From Galerina marginata (taxonomy: Eukaryota; Basidiomycota; Agaricomycetes; Agaricales; Galerinaceae): a stretch of 64,000 bases of DNA. Below are positions 36,560 through 48,705 of the stretch, piece by piece. The notes beneath the pieces were generated by a model. It had not been told where the DNA came from. It saw only the letters and a list, made by a program, of their open reading frames with translations, and searched no databases. The stretch is taken from contig JAECYW010000010.1 in the NCBI GenBank assembly GCA_023014335.1, positions 2,418,001-2,482,000 of the forward strand, given 5' to 3'. The stretch's first letter is position 1, and each line of letters begins with the position of its first letter. The translations under genes were made by a program, and so were the position numbers.

Positions 36560-38600
36560 AAGTCGTTCCGATCCTAGATTATATACATAGTCATCGACTG
36601 TACGCGTTAAATACTGTATCCAATTTCCGAACATTTGCAATGACCTGCCAACCAGAATCTGATCTGTCGCTCTTGCTCCTATTGGAATCTAATGGCGTAA
36701 ATACTGAACCAACTCCCAAGCCACCTTCATAGTTATCTATTTCAACATAGTCAACTTCAATGCTCGAGCCCAAAATTCGAGAGTACCTGACGCTCCTGCC
36801 CTGCCTGACCCAGCTTTTCCTCGAATAATATTTTAGGACCATGTTGACAGCCTCAGCTGCGGCTTTCACGCATACGGAAGCCCGCCCGCTCGACTCCTCG
36901 GCCTGTGGGTGCAGGTATCTAGATGCGATGGCAGTTCCTCGTCGGACACATAGTGAGGTCATGTGGCCCAGCAGCGGTGCGAACGAAATGCTGTGGAAGA
37001 AAAAGTAAGTATGGTATCGAAGGATAATAAGAGAGAATAGAAGGACATACTAATGGTCGAGAATTTTTTTGTTCTGCTCTGGCTGGGGAATTCAGCGGCT
37101 GATGCATCCTCCTGACTCGCGACGAGTGTTGATTGGGCCACTTGGCCAGCTCTTCGGTTTGCATGCCATCGAGCATAGTAAACGCCGAAATCTTATTTTC
37201 TTAACGATTTGTCTCCGTCGACCTCCATTCTCGGCTCGTTTTTGATCCTCAGCAGCTTGGCCACCAATCTGTCTCGCACCATATCTTTGCAATCTTTGCT
37301 GCAGCTGCGCGTCGATCTTGGCCTCGAGTACAAGATTACTTCTTGTACCTTGCTCGTGGATGTGGCAGAGACGGAATCGGCGAGCTTGTCCAGCTCGTCG
37401 AAGATGTTCGAACTTCGAAGCGATTGGTGGTAATTTGAGCGCGAAAGAGAGGGCTCAACTGGGTGCTCCTTGAAACCACGGACGACCCCGACCTAGAGGT
37501 ACGGAAGTACTGATCGTCGGTGCCATATGCGGTCTGTGGAGATTTTGAACATTATAGTTCGATGGATTGGTAAATACAAAATAAGAAGGGATATACCTCA
37601 TGGTGAAGAATATTGACGAACCTGCTTCTTCTGAAGTGGCAGGGCTGCTTTTCGAATTCCTCAATCTTCGCCCCGCAGTCGTTAAACACGTCCTACTGGA
37701 AATGGTTAGAAAGGTTAGTGAATAGAAAACGAAATGATATGTTTACCTGAAGACAACAATGGGTCAATAGTTTCTTTCTTCTGAGGTGGTGGGGTAGGCA
37801 ACTCCACCATTTGCGGCTCCTCCTGCTTTTTAATCCTCGATCTCTTCCCCGCTCCCCTTAACCCACTTGGTGATACAGACCTTCTGATGCGGGTACAATA
37901 CAGCCACCAATTCCTCCTTATATTCCTCCACACCCTGCTGATTACGGGCAGCCGCGAAAACGATTGTAATCTGCGCAGAAACCGTGACTAATCGAACTGA
38001 GTTCCCGTCTGAGAGCAGGAACCCGCCAAATGACAGCTGTCCGAACATCATCTCCTTGTTGGAGAACAGCTGGCAGCGGGCGATGAGGAGTGCGCAATCC
38101 AGGGGGTAGATCTCGAGCAAGGATTGCTTGGCACCGAGCCCGGATTCGACAGCGGGAGCAGCGGGCTGTAGGCAGAGGTAATTGGTGACAAGTGTTGTGT
38201 TGGCGTGTCGGCATCATCGAGTGTCGACGAACCATCACCCGACGATGGAGACCAGGGCCTGACAGTTTCTGAAGGTAATCTGGGTGCATTCTCGGTACTC
38301 TTGACCTCACCACCGTCCTCGCCAACTGGTCGCTTTTGGCCTTTCGTTATCGTTCAGCATGGCGCTGCAGGGCGGCAGGCGGGCGTGTCCTGCTCAGATT
38401 TCGTTTTCAACCACAGCAGAGCCTTGAGAGAAATCATATTTTCTACTAAAGGAGCAGAAGATGCAAAGAAAGGCCGGGAAGAATGTACGTGGTGGGCGGG
38501 CTGGCGGGAATGCACACGTCAATGGTTGTGGCTGTGTACCTCCTTCCTAAAAAGCAACATTTCGGTGGTTCGCATCAAATCTGCCATCTGTAATTTCAGT
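36560..38600 (-). repeat. Duplicated segment Q2 (unknown minus-strand gene remnant)
   Basis: The longest member of the Q set. Minus-strand pieces include a 123-codon frame (36962-36591), HQSLRSSNIFDELDKLAD near 37420, DCGAKIEEFEKQPCHFRRS near 37670, and a block ending near 37833 that contains LDCALLIARCQLFSNKEMM and VSAQITIVFAAARNQQGV. The last matches ALLIARRCLFLGFYEAVV in Q3. A single intact gene could not be built. I do not know the function. The 38200-38560 part matches 44600-44960 of Q3 closely (CGTTCTCGGTACTCT, AAAGAAAGGCCGGGAAG). Confidence 0.45.
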
Positions 38601-38609
38601 AGCGGCAAG

Positions 38610-39160
38610 TCGCGTAAGGCTCCTCATAATTTCTTGAATGTCATCGAGTAGATTCCAGAGATCAAGAGTTCTAGTGCGACCTAATATTTTGGCCGAGGTT
38701 TTTTCCAGAACCAGACTCGTAGTCTGCGATTCTTCCGACCTCTAAATATGTCGCTCTCTCACAGGCTTTGGATTTGCAACACGGATCTTTAGCGGAGGAA
38801 AGAGCGAAATCTAGGTATGTACCTTTCAACTTTCCTTTCCTCTAGAGTCAAAGCTGAACAAAATCTGTTTAGTCTGTAATTGCTGTGGGCTTTACTGTTC
38901 CCCATTCCATGATCTGCTCGTCCTTGTGACCCATCTCTTTATGCACGAGAGATTACCGCATTCCATGCGGTTCCCAGACTCACTAATTATTTTACAATGG
39001 GAAAAAGAACCTTTCGCGTCATTCCCAATCGTGCCCACCGACTTCCCGACCATGTTTGTGCCCCCGTCATGCATACCTGCCGTTATCACATCAATTCATC
39101 GGCCAACTGTGGTCAGAAAGTCAAATGTGGCCGTCAATTCTAAAATCATTGTTTGAATAG
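38610..39160 (+). repeat. Dispersed repeat family R, fragment R7
   Basis: A remnant lacking the promoter-like block. It has TCATAATTTCTTGAATGTCAT, CCAGAACCAGACTCGTAGT, a GATCTTTAGCGGAGGAA block and the intron-like element from 38815, whose acceptor CTGTAG is mutated to CTGTAA. It precedes HECT copy C as R5 precedes copy B. Confidence 0.5.
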
Positions 39161-39520
39161 TCCTGTTTTTTAACTATACAACCAGGTTAACCAGACGATG
39201 ATTCCTATCTCTTCGCTCCCGGCCTCGATTTGTTGCCACCAACGTCGATTCTCTTTGTCCCTTTTCGTGGCCCTCTGAAATATGTTCCCAAGAATCCGAG
39301 ATAGAATTTGATGAATAGCCGGCAAAATGATTTTTCCGCACTCCGATCTCACGACAAGGCAGTAGCTCTCTCCGACAGAATAAAATTAGATAACATGCGC
39401 CTGTGCTAACGTAACGACATTTCTGAATCCGACAGAGAATATGCTTCGCGGTTCGTCCATCCTTTATCTCTGATCGATACCATCATCTCCTTCCCTGTCC
39501 ATCCAAAAGACTCGACGACT

Positions 39521-42500
39521 ATGACTGCCAGTAATCGAAATATGCACCGTTTCTCCATGTATGAGTCCCGGAGGAAAGAGCAGCCCAATAAGGCTAGAAG
39601 GATCCAGGTATGGTGGAGGCGCGTGTTGAAGGTCCGGGAGGCGAAGAAACCTCTCAGGAGGATTTTTGAAAGTGACGTAACGGGTTTAACAGGGCTGAGA
39701 TGCCTTGTTCTGATTGGAGTGCACGATGACGTGCTCGGGACATGGGCAAAGGCGATGATACAGCTTGGTCCTGGTAAGTTGAAACGATTTGGCACCTCAA
39801 TTCGTTCAATTTTATCGTAACATTAACAGAAGCATTTCTGGCTCGAGGCTTGGGTGAACAGAGCACAAGCTGGCTGGTGCTCATGCGGAAAGCGGCCTTG
39901 CTACTTGTTTTATCTCTGGCCTACGTACCCAGGTAGACATTCCATTTGTCGGATCGTAAAGGTACTCACTTTATTCTACAGATCACCAAATGCTTCGTTG
40001 TACCTGGACGTTCTGGTAGTTTTATTGTCGAACAAACAAGCCGTAGCCACCTCAGCTGCTCAAGGAAGAGCATTTTGTCAGGCAATCACAGCGTATCTCA
40101 TAAAGCAACAACTCTATCGCCTTCTCCGACAAGCAATGTCAAAATTAGTACTTTATAATACCTTCCCGCATTTTAATTGCCCAAACTAATGACCTTTTGT
40201 TCGCAGCCAATCGAGAACTCAACAAGCTTCCAGCCCTTCCTTACCTTATGCATGTTGCCACTGTCGACCTTCCCAGAAAATTCACCTCAATTCAAGAAAA
40301 TATGTCTCGGCATTTTTTCCCAGGTTTTGAGCCTGCCGTCGCTCCCAAATCGACTGCCGCTTGACTGCCCGCCCATTTTCCTCTCATACTTTTTATTGAC
40401 TACCCCGAATACAGTTAAACCGCTGATTCAACTCATAAGCGACAGACTTTCCGCTTGTTCCTCATCAAATCTTGCGGCAAATTTATTTATGGCTGTTTCA
40501 CCGCACTACAAAATGCTTTCTACCCAAGCGTTTGCTTCCTATCTTCAGCTTTCGGTAATGCTGTTTAACCGGTTCAATATCTCCTCGTGGCTTAATGCGG
40601 AATCAAATAACGAGGCCGGCTACAGGGACTCACGACTACAATTTTGCTTTTGTCATCCCACCCTACCGGTTACTGGCGAGACATTGCGGTGGATTCTGAA
40701 AATCCCCACCCCACAGCACATATCAGAGTTAATTAACCTCACACATTCGCAAGCCATCCTTCTGCCACACTTAGCGGCTTACCTGTTCGCGCTGACAGCG
40801 ATGCGGCCACCTTATCGACAGGAAATCCAGAATATTGTCCTAACAACTTCAAATGGTGGGCTGGTTGGAGAACTGTATCGTGAAGTCGTGGCGCGGTCGT
40901 CTTTGGGCCAGAAAGCGGATTCTATGAATGTATACGGTGCGTTTCGAGCTTACAAGTTACATTCATTCATCGTCTTCCTGCTTCAGAGTCACCTAGGGGC
41001 ATGCCCTGGCCCCCTATCATCTTTTTCGCTGATTTATATTCTCAAGCGCTGCACACCATGGATGATTACGAGTTCTTTGATATGGCACGTGGGAGCAGGG
41101 GTTGCAACCCGCTGACGCTGGAAGAGGTTGCCTCGTTCAGCGTGAAGCTGCTTAACATCATGTTTATGATGTACTCGCGGTATTCCGAGTACTGGAACGA
41201 GTCAAGTTCGATACAGAACACGTGTATTTCTTCGGATGTTTATTGCTCGTGGAAGGCGCTGAGGGAGAAATTAATCCGGTGCTTGTCGAGAATTCACGCG
41301 AGAGAGTAAGTAAATGCTTTCCGCTTTTTAGGTGAGGAATCTAATCTCTTTGGATTTAGTTCTAGACGACCTTTTTTGTTTCTGGGTCGCTGCCTCCTTA
41401 GGTCTGAACTTGAGATGAACACATTCATCGACGCTGCTGTGTATGTCTGTTTTATGTTTGCCTTTGTAACTTTGCCTCACGACATGTGCATCCAGCAGAA
41501 TCTATGAACAACGACCTTCCGGGACATACTCCAGAATGCCAAGCGACGTCACTCGCTACCAAATCACATCCATGTCGCCGCAATTGTCCATTTTCAAAAA
41601 GATTCCATTTGCCATTCCGTTCGAAGTGCGCGTTTCCATATTTCAGCACTTAATCGTAACTGACAGGGTATTGCACGGCTCTACTGAGCGGCTCAATTCC
41701 TTGGGGCACGATCAAAGGTTGACGGTGAGGATTCATCGGGAAGAAGTAGTTCTAGGTGGATTTCATCAGCTTGCCGGAGTCAATATGAATGCGCCTCTCG
41801 AAATAGTCATGACTGATCGATTTGGGCAAAAGGAGTGAAGCATTCATTTATTTTTCGTGCTTTAAACTAGATGTTTCTGACGTACCTTGGTTGGGTGAAT
41901 TTTTAGGGAGGAAGTCGACGATAGAGGTCACTTCAAAGAATTTCTTATGGCATTCTGCCAGGAAGCGATGTATGACGGTCTGTGGGTCCAAAATGAAAGC
42001 GACGAGCTGTATCCGACTACGCTCGGGTACGCAATTGAAGGTGCCTTTAGTTGTACACCCAATTCGTATCCAACTCTGACTGTCATTCTCTTTTAGCCAA
42101 CAGCTTAAACTGGTTTTGGTTCACCGGATATCTCGTTGGCAAAGCAATGTATGATGGGATTCTGATGCACGTACCGTTTGCTACCTTCTTTTTAGCCAAA
42201 GTAGGCTCGCTTGCAGTGTATGCACTGCCCTTGAACTTACAACGGAGACTAGTGCCTTGGCAGGACAAGTTGCTTCGACGACCTCTTCTCACTCGATCTG
42301 GGTCTTTATCGCCAACTTTTTTCCCTCAAACACTCTTCAAAGAATATTAATATCGAAGACCTTTCATTGCATTTTTCTATTACTGTCAATGGTGAGATTT
42401 TTAATAATAATAAAATCAACCTATTAATTTGGTGTCATCCATTAGAATCCGGAGTAATAAGAACGGTAGACCTCATCCAAAATGGCCATGAAATTGCTGT

Positions 42501-43271
42501 CACCAGGGAGAACAGGCTGCAGTATATCGACCTTGTTACTCGTTACCGCATGGATACCCAGTTCAAGTGGCAAAGTGAGGCTTTCCTCGCGGGTCTGTCA
42601 CATATAATTCAGCCGGAGTGGTTGAGGTATGTCTTCCACTTTATCCTTCTTATGTCAATGCGTTGTAATAAGAAAACAATGGGCAGGATGTTTGATCAGC
42701 GCGAACTTCAGATCCTCATTGCGGGTGCCCCTGGACCGATCGACTTAGACGACCTCCGGCGTCATACAATCTATCAAGGGATATATCATAACAGCCACGA
42801 GACAATACATATATTCTGGCAGGTATGTTCTACTAGTTCGCTACTTATAGCGTACCCTGTATGATTAACACGAACGTATCAGGTCGTCAATTCCTTTCAC
42901 CACTGGCAAAAACGGAGTTTACTGGCGTTTGTGACTCACTGCGATCGCCCGCATGTACTGTAAGTAGCTCCTTACCCTGTTATCTGCTCTCACAAATTTA
43001 ACGCTCCTTTAAACTACAGAGGATTCAAAGAACTAGTTCCAAATTTTACGATACACGACGATGGATCAAACGAAAATTGGCTGCCCACTTCAAACAGACG
43101 CGTTAATCTCCTCAAAGTGAGAGTGGGCCATTTTCTTTCCCCCCTTTGATTTCCCGTCGAGCTAACGCGCGCTTTCTTACGGCTCAGCTCCCTACATATA
43201 AAAGCGAACGTCAAATGCGTGAAATGTTGTTGGAAGCCATTACTACCAGAGCCGGGTTCGATTCTTCTTGA
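39521..43271 (+). CDS. HECT-type E3 ubiquitin ligase, UBE3C/Hul5-like, copy C (979 aa)
   Basis: Fifteen exons in the same positions and phases as copy B (39521-39773, 39830-39932, 39982-40147, 40207-40936, 40987-41305, 41360-41440, 41499-41834, 41907-42040, 42097-42200, 42253-42391, 42446-42626, 42687-42822, 42883-42959, 43020-43116, 43188-43271), giving 980 codons without a stop. It has an IQ-like segment RIQVWWRR near residue 30 and a shorter acidic loop in the middle. The HECT domain follows. The catalytic cysteine is present (codon 42940-42942, residue 914), but its context FVTHCDRPHVL departs from the usual TSCS/TNCS. The normally strict IDGGG reads VDDRG, and GRMxGKAMY reads GYLVGKAMY. 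The copy is open and spliceable, but several conserved HECT positions are relaxed, so its activity is less certain than that of copy B. Confidence 0.86.
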
Positions 43272-43379
43272 ACTTGCAGATTGTACTTACTCCCCTTTTC
43301 TCCCCATTGATTTACATTTTGCTATCGATTGACTGCTGTGATGTTTGTGTTCTCAAAGTGCAAATGAAATATATTTTGA

Positions 43380-45000
43380 CGCACCTGTCTATATCATTAG
43401 TGGTCAGATAACAAATTTACCTGATGTTAGAGCGTTAGGGCAGGTTCAGCAAGCTGCTTCTCCTAAGGCAGCGGGGTCAGCGTTACCTCCTGCCTCTCGA
43501 ACTCCTCACCCTTCGGCTCGCCATCTATAACCTGGGCCTAGTAGAGGTAGTTGAATGGATTGGTAAACAGGAACCAAAACATCAGAATTACCTAAAGCCG
43601 CCATTGGTTCAATGATTTGCTTTCCCTGAAGCGTCGGTAGGCGGCTTCACCATCTCAGCTCGGCTTCCCAAGATTGGGCATGCGGAAGGGAGAAGTTTTC
43701 GGGGATGAGGCGGCCCCAGGGAATCTGTACGACGGGGCAGGTAAGGTAAGGTTCAGGAAACAAACAAACAACCGCGCATATATTTTACCTTGACCATCTT
43801 TCCTTTCTGCAGGCCGTGCCTCTTCGCGATTGTGAAACTTGCTGCATCCTGCAACGTTAACAATAACGGTGGAGATGTCGTGCTTATCAAGGAAGTCGGT
43901 GTGTACGAGGACTCTAGGAATTGTTAGCTAGGTTGGTAAATACGAAACGATGACTGATTTACCCAATTTTGATGCAGTTTCAAGCTGCTTTTCCTCAGAC
44001 GGAGGGTCAGTGACTTCTCCTGCCTATCGAATTTATAAATCTTCTCGCCGCCGTCCTTAACCAGGGCCTCGTAGAGAGAGTTAGCTAGATCGGTATAGGA
44101 AACGAAATAATAGATCTACCGGTAGTCGGCGTCGGTAGAACGATTAGCTTTTCCTAAGGCGGTGGTATCAGCAGCTCCATCGTCAACAGCTGGTCTCATC
44201 CTGCCTTTCTACTTCTCCGAACTTCGCCCCATCAGCATTAGCCAACTCCGTGATATCCTCCTCACTACACCCGATACTAGCAGACGCGAACACGCTCGTA
44301 TCTGCGCAGAAACTTCAGCTGGCGCACAGAGCTCGCGTTCTTGAACAGAAACGCGCTGACGTACGGGCTGCATATTCTCCCTGGTGAGGAACACCACCGC
44401 TAGGTCGGGCACGACGACGGCTTCGTAGAACCCGAGAAACAGACAGCGGCGGGCGATGAGAAGTGCGAGAATCCTTGTAGGTAACGCTTGAGCACGGATT
44501 GCCTGGGTATCGAGGCTGGGTTCGAAGGTGGGCGTCGGGGAGGATGCAGAGGAGGTCGGCTGTGAAGAAGGTAAAGACATGGGTCACATGGCGTCAGCGT
44601 CATCGTGCGTCGATGAGCCGTCAGCGTCGATGAGCCGTCAGCTAATGATGAAGACAAGAGACAGGCAGGATCTGAGGGAAATCTGAGTGCGTTCTCGGTA
44701 CTCTCGAGCTCACCGCCATCCTCGCCCAACTATTTCGTTTCTCGTGTTGTTGTCATCGTCCTGCAGGGCGGCGGGCAGCATTTCTTGCTCAGATTCCGGC
44801 TTAGTCCTTAGCATAGCCTTAAGAGAAGACGTATTGGTCACTAAAGCAGGAAAGAACGCAAAGAAAGGCCGGGAAGGATGCAGCAGGTGGCGGGCCTTGG
44901 AGGACGACACGCGTCAACTATCGTGGCTGTGTTGCTCCTTCCTAAAAGAGCAACCTTTCGCATCAATCCCGAACTCAGTGTCGTTGCAGTGTCGGCATGA
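43380..45000 (-). repeat. Duplicated segment Q3 (unknown minus-strand gene remnant)
   Basis: It aligns in order with Q1 (43720-43990) and Q2 (44200-44960). A 123-codon minus frame (44580-44209) contains ALLIARRCLFLGFYEAVV and a VSAQI block shared with Q2. Another stretch near 43910 reads LVHTDFLDKHDISTVIVNVAG. Exons cannot be chained with confidence. It sits directly behind HECT copy C, as Q1 sits behind copy B. Confidence 0.45.
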
Positions 45001-45169
45001 ATATTTTGATTTTATTCCCTAAACACCATGGGCGATAAAGATAGTGACACATCAGATGATCTGTCTATATCCTCCCTAATTTCGAACTAAGCCCCAAGTC
45101 ACGCATTGCTGGTCGAAAAAAAAGTCAGATGCAGGCATCATGCAGCCACTATGACAAAGTTGAGTACCG

Positions 45170-45425
45170 GCAGGACGCCATGCTCGCCGATGGTCCCGTT
45201 CCCCGTTTGCTTGGGACTTTACTTCGCGTTTAATGTGGCGTTGTCTACTCCGGGGCCCATCAGCATGGATTCAAAAACTACCCTGGCCGCAGCCACGCCC
45301 TGCCGCGCCACTTTCTTGCGGGCTCTTAAAGCATAGACATTTTTCTCAGGAAAGGTTCGATAAGATGCAGGATATTGTTTCCGATATTTTGACCAGCGTC
45401 GTAGCGTTGTAGGTAGAGCCATTGT
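45170..45425 (+). pseudogene. Fragment related to the PD-(D/E)XK-like protein at 54922-55542
   Basis: Plus-strand reading with stops: LADGPVPRLLGTLLRV, then CGVVYSGAHQ, then ALPRHFLAGS and SIDIF. This parallels ILADCPVHRLWGLSLLGTS, CGDVDSGALQ, TLPRDFLAGC and WDIDI in the intact minus-strand gene at 54922-55542. At least two stops and length changes make it a remnant. Confidence 0.6.
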
Positions 45426-45624
45426 TTTCATTACCTATCCCAGCTTTAATTAATGGCCTCGCTCCGAGTCCAGCCACTCGTCCTTGTGATATCAAGAAAC
45501 GTCTGACTTTTTTACCATTTTTGAAACGGAGAGTTCAACACCATAGAAAGTTGGTTGAAGTTATGGGTACACTAGTATGTTATATCTATGAAACGTTGAT
45601 GATAACACCACCGACTTTCTCAAT

Positions 45625-46675
45625 TCAAGGGCCTTCAGGTAAATCCACTTCATCTCCAAAGCGTGAAATGTGGCCTTGTCGAACGTGAACAGCGTTATCA
45701 CTTGCCCATGATAGAATTTTCTCGAAATTCCTGCATTGATGACGAGTATTAAAATCTGGGTACGGTGAATTAAAACCCCTGTACAAGGCATGAGACCATC
45801 CCCAGTAACAGAAGATAAGCTCCTCACTGGACCCATTCAAACGTAATCATGCCAACATCTGCTGAGCACATCAAACTTTGGCGGAGAATTTCCACGCAAT
45901 GGTCTTGAAATATTGGTCAACGCTAGAATTTACGCCAAAAGAAATTGGAATGTTACCTAGGTGCATTCGGAACAGCTCAGGGTTCACATGAAAGTCTGGA
46001 TCAGAAATTTCGTAGTACTCGCGGTAGCTGTACTTTCGAAGCCTATCCTGTTTTGAAACTCAGTTTATACAACGTCAGAAGGTTGATCTTCCTTTACCAA
46101 GCAGTGCAACTGGTGAGGAAATTCAAGGGACGCGAGGTATCCTCCTCCATCCGCGTCACGAAGCTTGACTTTTGAAGGTGTGACTTCTTTACCCAGTTTC
46201 AAGACTTGTTCTCGAGTCAGGCGGATGAATTTCACTGCAATTCAATTGTTGGAAGTCAGTCTCAGGCATCGGAATAAATAAACAAAACATACCGTCTTGA
46301 GATATTCTGCGCCAAGCAGCATCAATCTCTGGGGTGGGATATCCACGATAGATCGACGGATAGTTGAGGGTTCCATTCCATACTGTTAGTTCTTTATAGT
46401 ATTCCACAGCTATGTTGGCGGGAGCTACCCAAATAACAGTTTAGACGATATCTTCAGGACGCAAAATACGACGAACAATATACTGGGTTTAAAGGTCGAA
46501 CTTGAGCGCGAATCCAAAGAGAGAAAAAAAATATTGAGAGCATTAGCAATACGCCGTGAGTGAAATATGCCCTGTAACGCAGCCATAACTCTCGGTGTCG
46601 AGAATGTTGAGTATGTTTGTGGACAGTGGACCCTTGCCCCAGAAGTTGTCCAGTTACGCCGTCTTCTTCGTCCAT
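45625..46675 (-). CDS. UstYa-like (DUF3328) protein, candidate peptide-cyclising oxidase, 262 aa
   Basis: Six minus-strand exons (46675-46477, 46424-46293, 46234-46098, 46047-45957, 45903-45828, 45778-45625) join in phase to 263 codons including the stop. The introns are 49-58 nt. An N-terminal membrane anchor spans about residues 37-55 (YFTHGVLLMLSIFFFSLWI). Then come YSPANIAVEYY, YRGYPTPEIDAAW, VLKLGKE and the two HxxHC motifs that define the family: HQLHC (151-155) and HLDHC (185-189). PDFNTRHQCRNFE and DLPEGP close the protein. UstYa-family members are membrane-bound proteins that oxidise and cyclise core peptides of dikaritins such as ustiloxin, phomopsin and asperipin. The donor of intron 1 (GTTCGT) is unusual but gives the conserved YSPA junction. 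A Met ten codons upstream (46705) is an alternative start. The secreted repeat-protein gene at 48706 is the obvious candidate substrate. Confidence 0.87.
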
Positions 46676-48705
46676 TTGTGCAAGAGAAAAGTAGACCGGG
46701 GGCATGGTTATAGATGGCCAGACAAGGAACTATGATGTATGAATCAAGTTTGAGTGATGGGGGATGAAATTCCATGCACATTCATCGCCCATAAAGCACA
46801 ATCCAATGCCAAATATAGCATTCGGGTGTCTGCCACTTTATTGGATGAAGAAAGTCAGACTATTTTAACACCAGCCTATGATGCACTATGTTCAAAAATT
46901 TCCTTGGCAAGAAATTCCCTTTCGAATCTGTCTTAACTAGAAACAGACGCCGTGGGCTCCGGAGGAGAGCAGTCTCATTCCTTCTTCATGTAAAGCCCAA
47001 AGCCGTTTGCAAAATACTTGGCAAGGCCAACGGCCAGTTAACCCCATTGCAGAGCTTTAAAGGGGATGGATGGTAAAAAATAAAATTCGAATGCCTAATA
47101 CTCCTTGATGGACGGCACTTGTCTAATATATCTAGTCTGTGTACCCATTGCATAAACCTACCGTTTACATTGTACGCTTCATGACCGTGAATGAAATCAA
47201 CTTTTTGTTGTTTGTACTAATGACGCGAGTCGCGACCATTCCCGTGATGAGAACACTCAAGTTTCAGCAGGTAAGCAGTGCCAGTTGGGCATTGTTGTAG
47301 TAGGCCCATCTGGCATACCCTAGCAGATCAGGCTTGGCAAAGCTCCTATAGGGCATCAAGAAGCCGTGCCGTATAATTAGCCTTCCGAGTAAGGTGCGAA
47401 TGGATTGCTCAACCAGAAAGCGCGTTGGCACACAACCGTGCGCAGTCGCTGATGGGATCTACGGTATCTAATCTAATCGAGGGCTCAGGCTGTTCGGGCA
47501 TAGGTCACTACCACATCGTCATCAGTGCTTCCATACCGCAACATCTGAAATAAGGCCATGAGTTGACTCTTTCATCAGAGACCATACGCTGCTGGGGGCC
47601 ATCAGAAAACTGAAATTACCGGGAATCAAACTCTGGTATTGCTACCTTCAATGTGAATGCTCTACTTCTATTAAGCTTGGTTCCGTTCGGTTTTTGCCTT
47701 ACAGAGGCATACTACTTGGTATTGACGCGAGAGGGTAGGAAAACCGCCCATGTACGTTATAAAGGGTTTGGGTACAAATCATAATTTTTTCACCCTCGCA
47801 ATAGCTCAACTCGCCATACGGTTAACGGGTTTATCGCGACCAAATTACAGCCTACATGTACAGGACTGCCCGACTTGGCCATCTACCACAATTTGATTCT
47901 ATTTTACTACCCAATGTATGTTCGAACTTAGAATTTACCCAAATCTAATTGGTATCTAGTCAACAACCGCAACGAGACCTTTCTCTGACCCCCCGAGGGT
48001 TAGTTACCCACCAAACCCCCGTCCCCCGCAAAAAATCTGAGGAATTAGACGCATCATCCGTTGACGTCGCAAGTTGTGTACCAATCCCATGGCTTGCGTC
48101 CAATGTCTGTGTGTGGTGAGCGCTGGTGAGCGGTGATGATGACTGTCAATGGAACTGAAAGATCATTTCGGTTGATTTGATAAAAATAGCGTAGCTAACA
48201 GTAGCTTTAGACCGTGAAGAGTTTGGCATCTACAGCTGTTCTATTCTGCATAAGCCATTTGTGTCCATGTTCCGCAGATTCTGGAGGTTATATCACCGCA
48301 AAGTATCACGTCTCTAGTGAACTCATTGCAATTTGGTTGCCAAGTCTTTTGTAAATTGAACAAGTTGCCGACCAGAGCCCTATGCGGACCAGGTATCTCC
48401 TTTCAGGGTGATTTTTTTAAAGAGCATACTTCGGTTTTCAACCTTCAAAGCAGTTTGGATTGGGAACCTTGTGTCGTCTCATAATTGGTATTGAGATGCT
48501 CCGGAACGACTCCCGCAGTTAATGTAAATGTTTACCCGAAATTTAACCCGCTGAAATGGTCGGCTACACCAACAATATGGCGTCACTGATCGCGCCTGAC
48601 AAGCAAAGGTGAAGAATGCTTAAATACAAGGACAAAAAGTACAAAGGACTTCAGCAACTTTCTTCCACACCAAGTGCTACACATCCAGAAGACTTCATTC
48701 ACACA
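46676..48705. other. 2-kb region between the UstYa-like gene and the repeat-precursor gene
   Basis: No coding frame of note from about 47080 to 48580 and no domain recognised. It must hold the upstream regions of two divergent genes. A TATA-like TTAAATAC lies near 48619, about 87 bases before the precursor ATG. Confidence 0.45.

Noticed and set aside
36079..36561. 160-codon minus-strand frame opposite paralogue 2
   Set aside because: The plus-strand frame is conserved with the paralogue at 34070-34570; the minus frame is its shadow.
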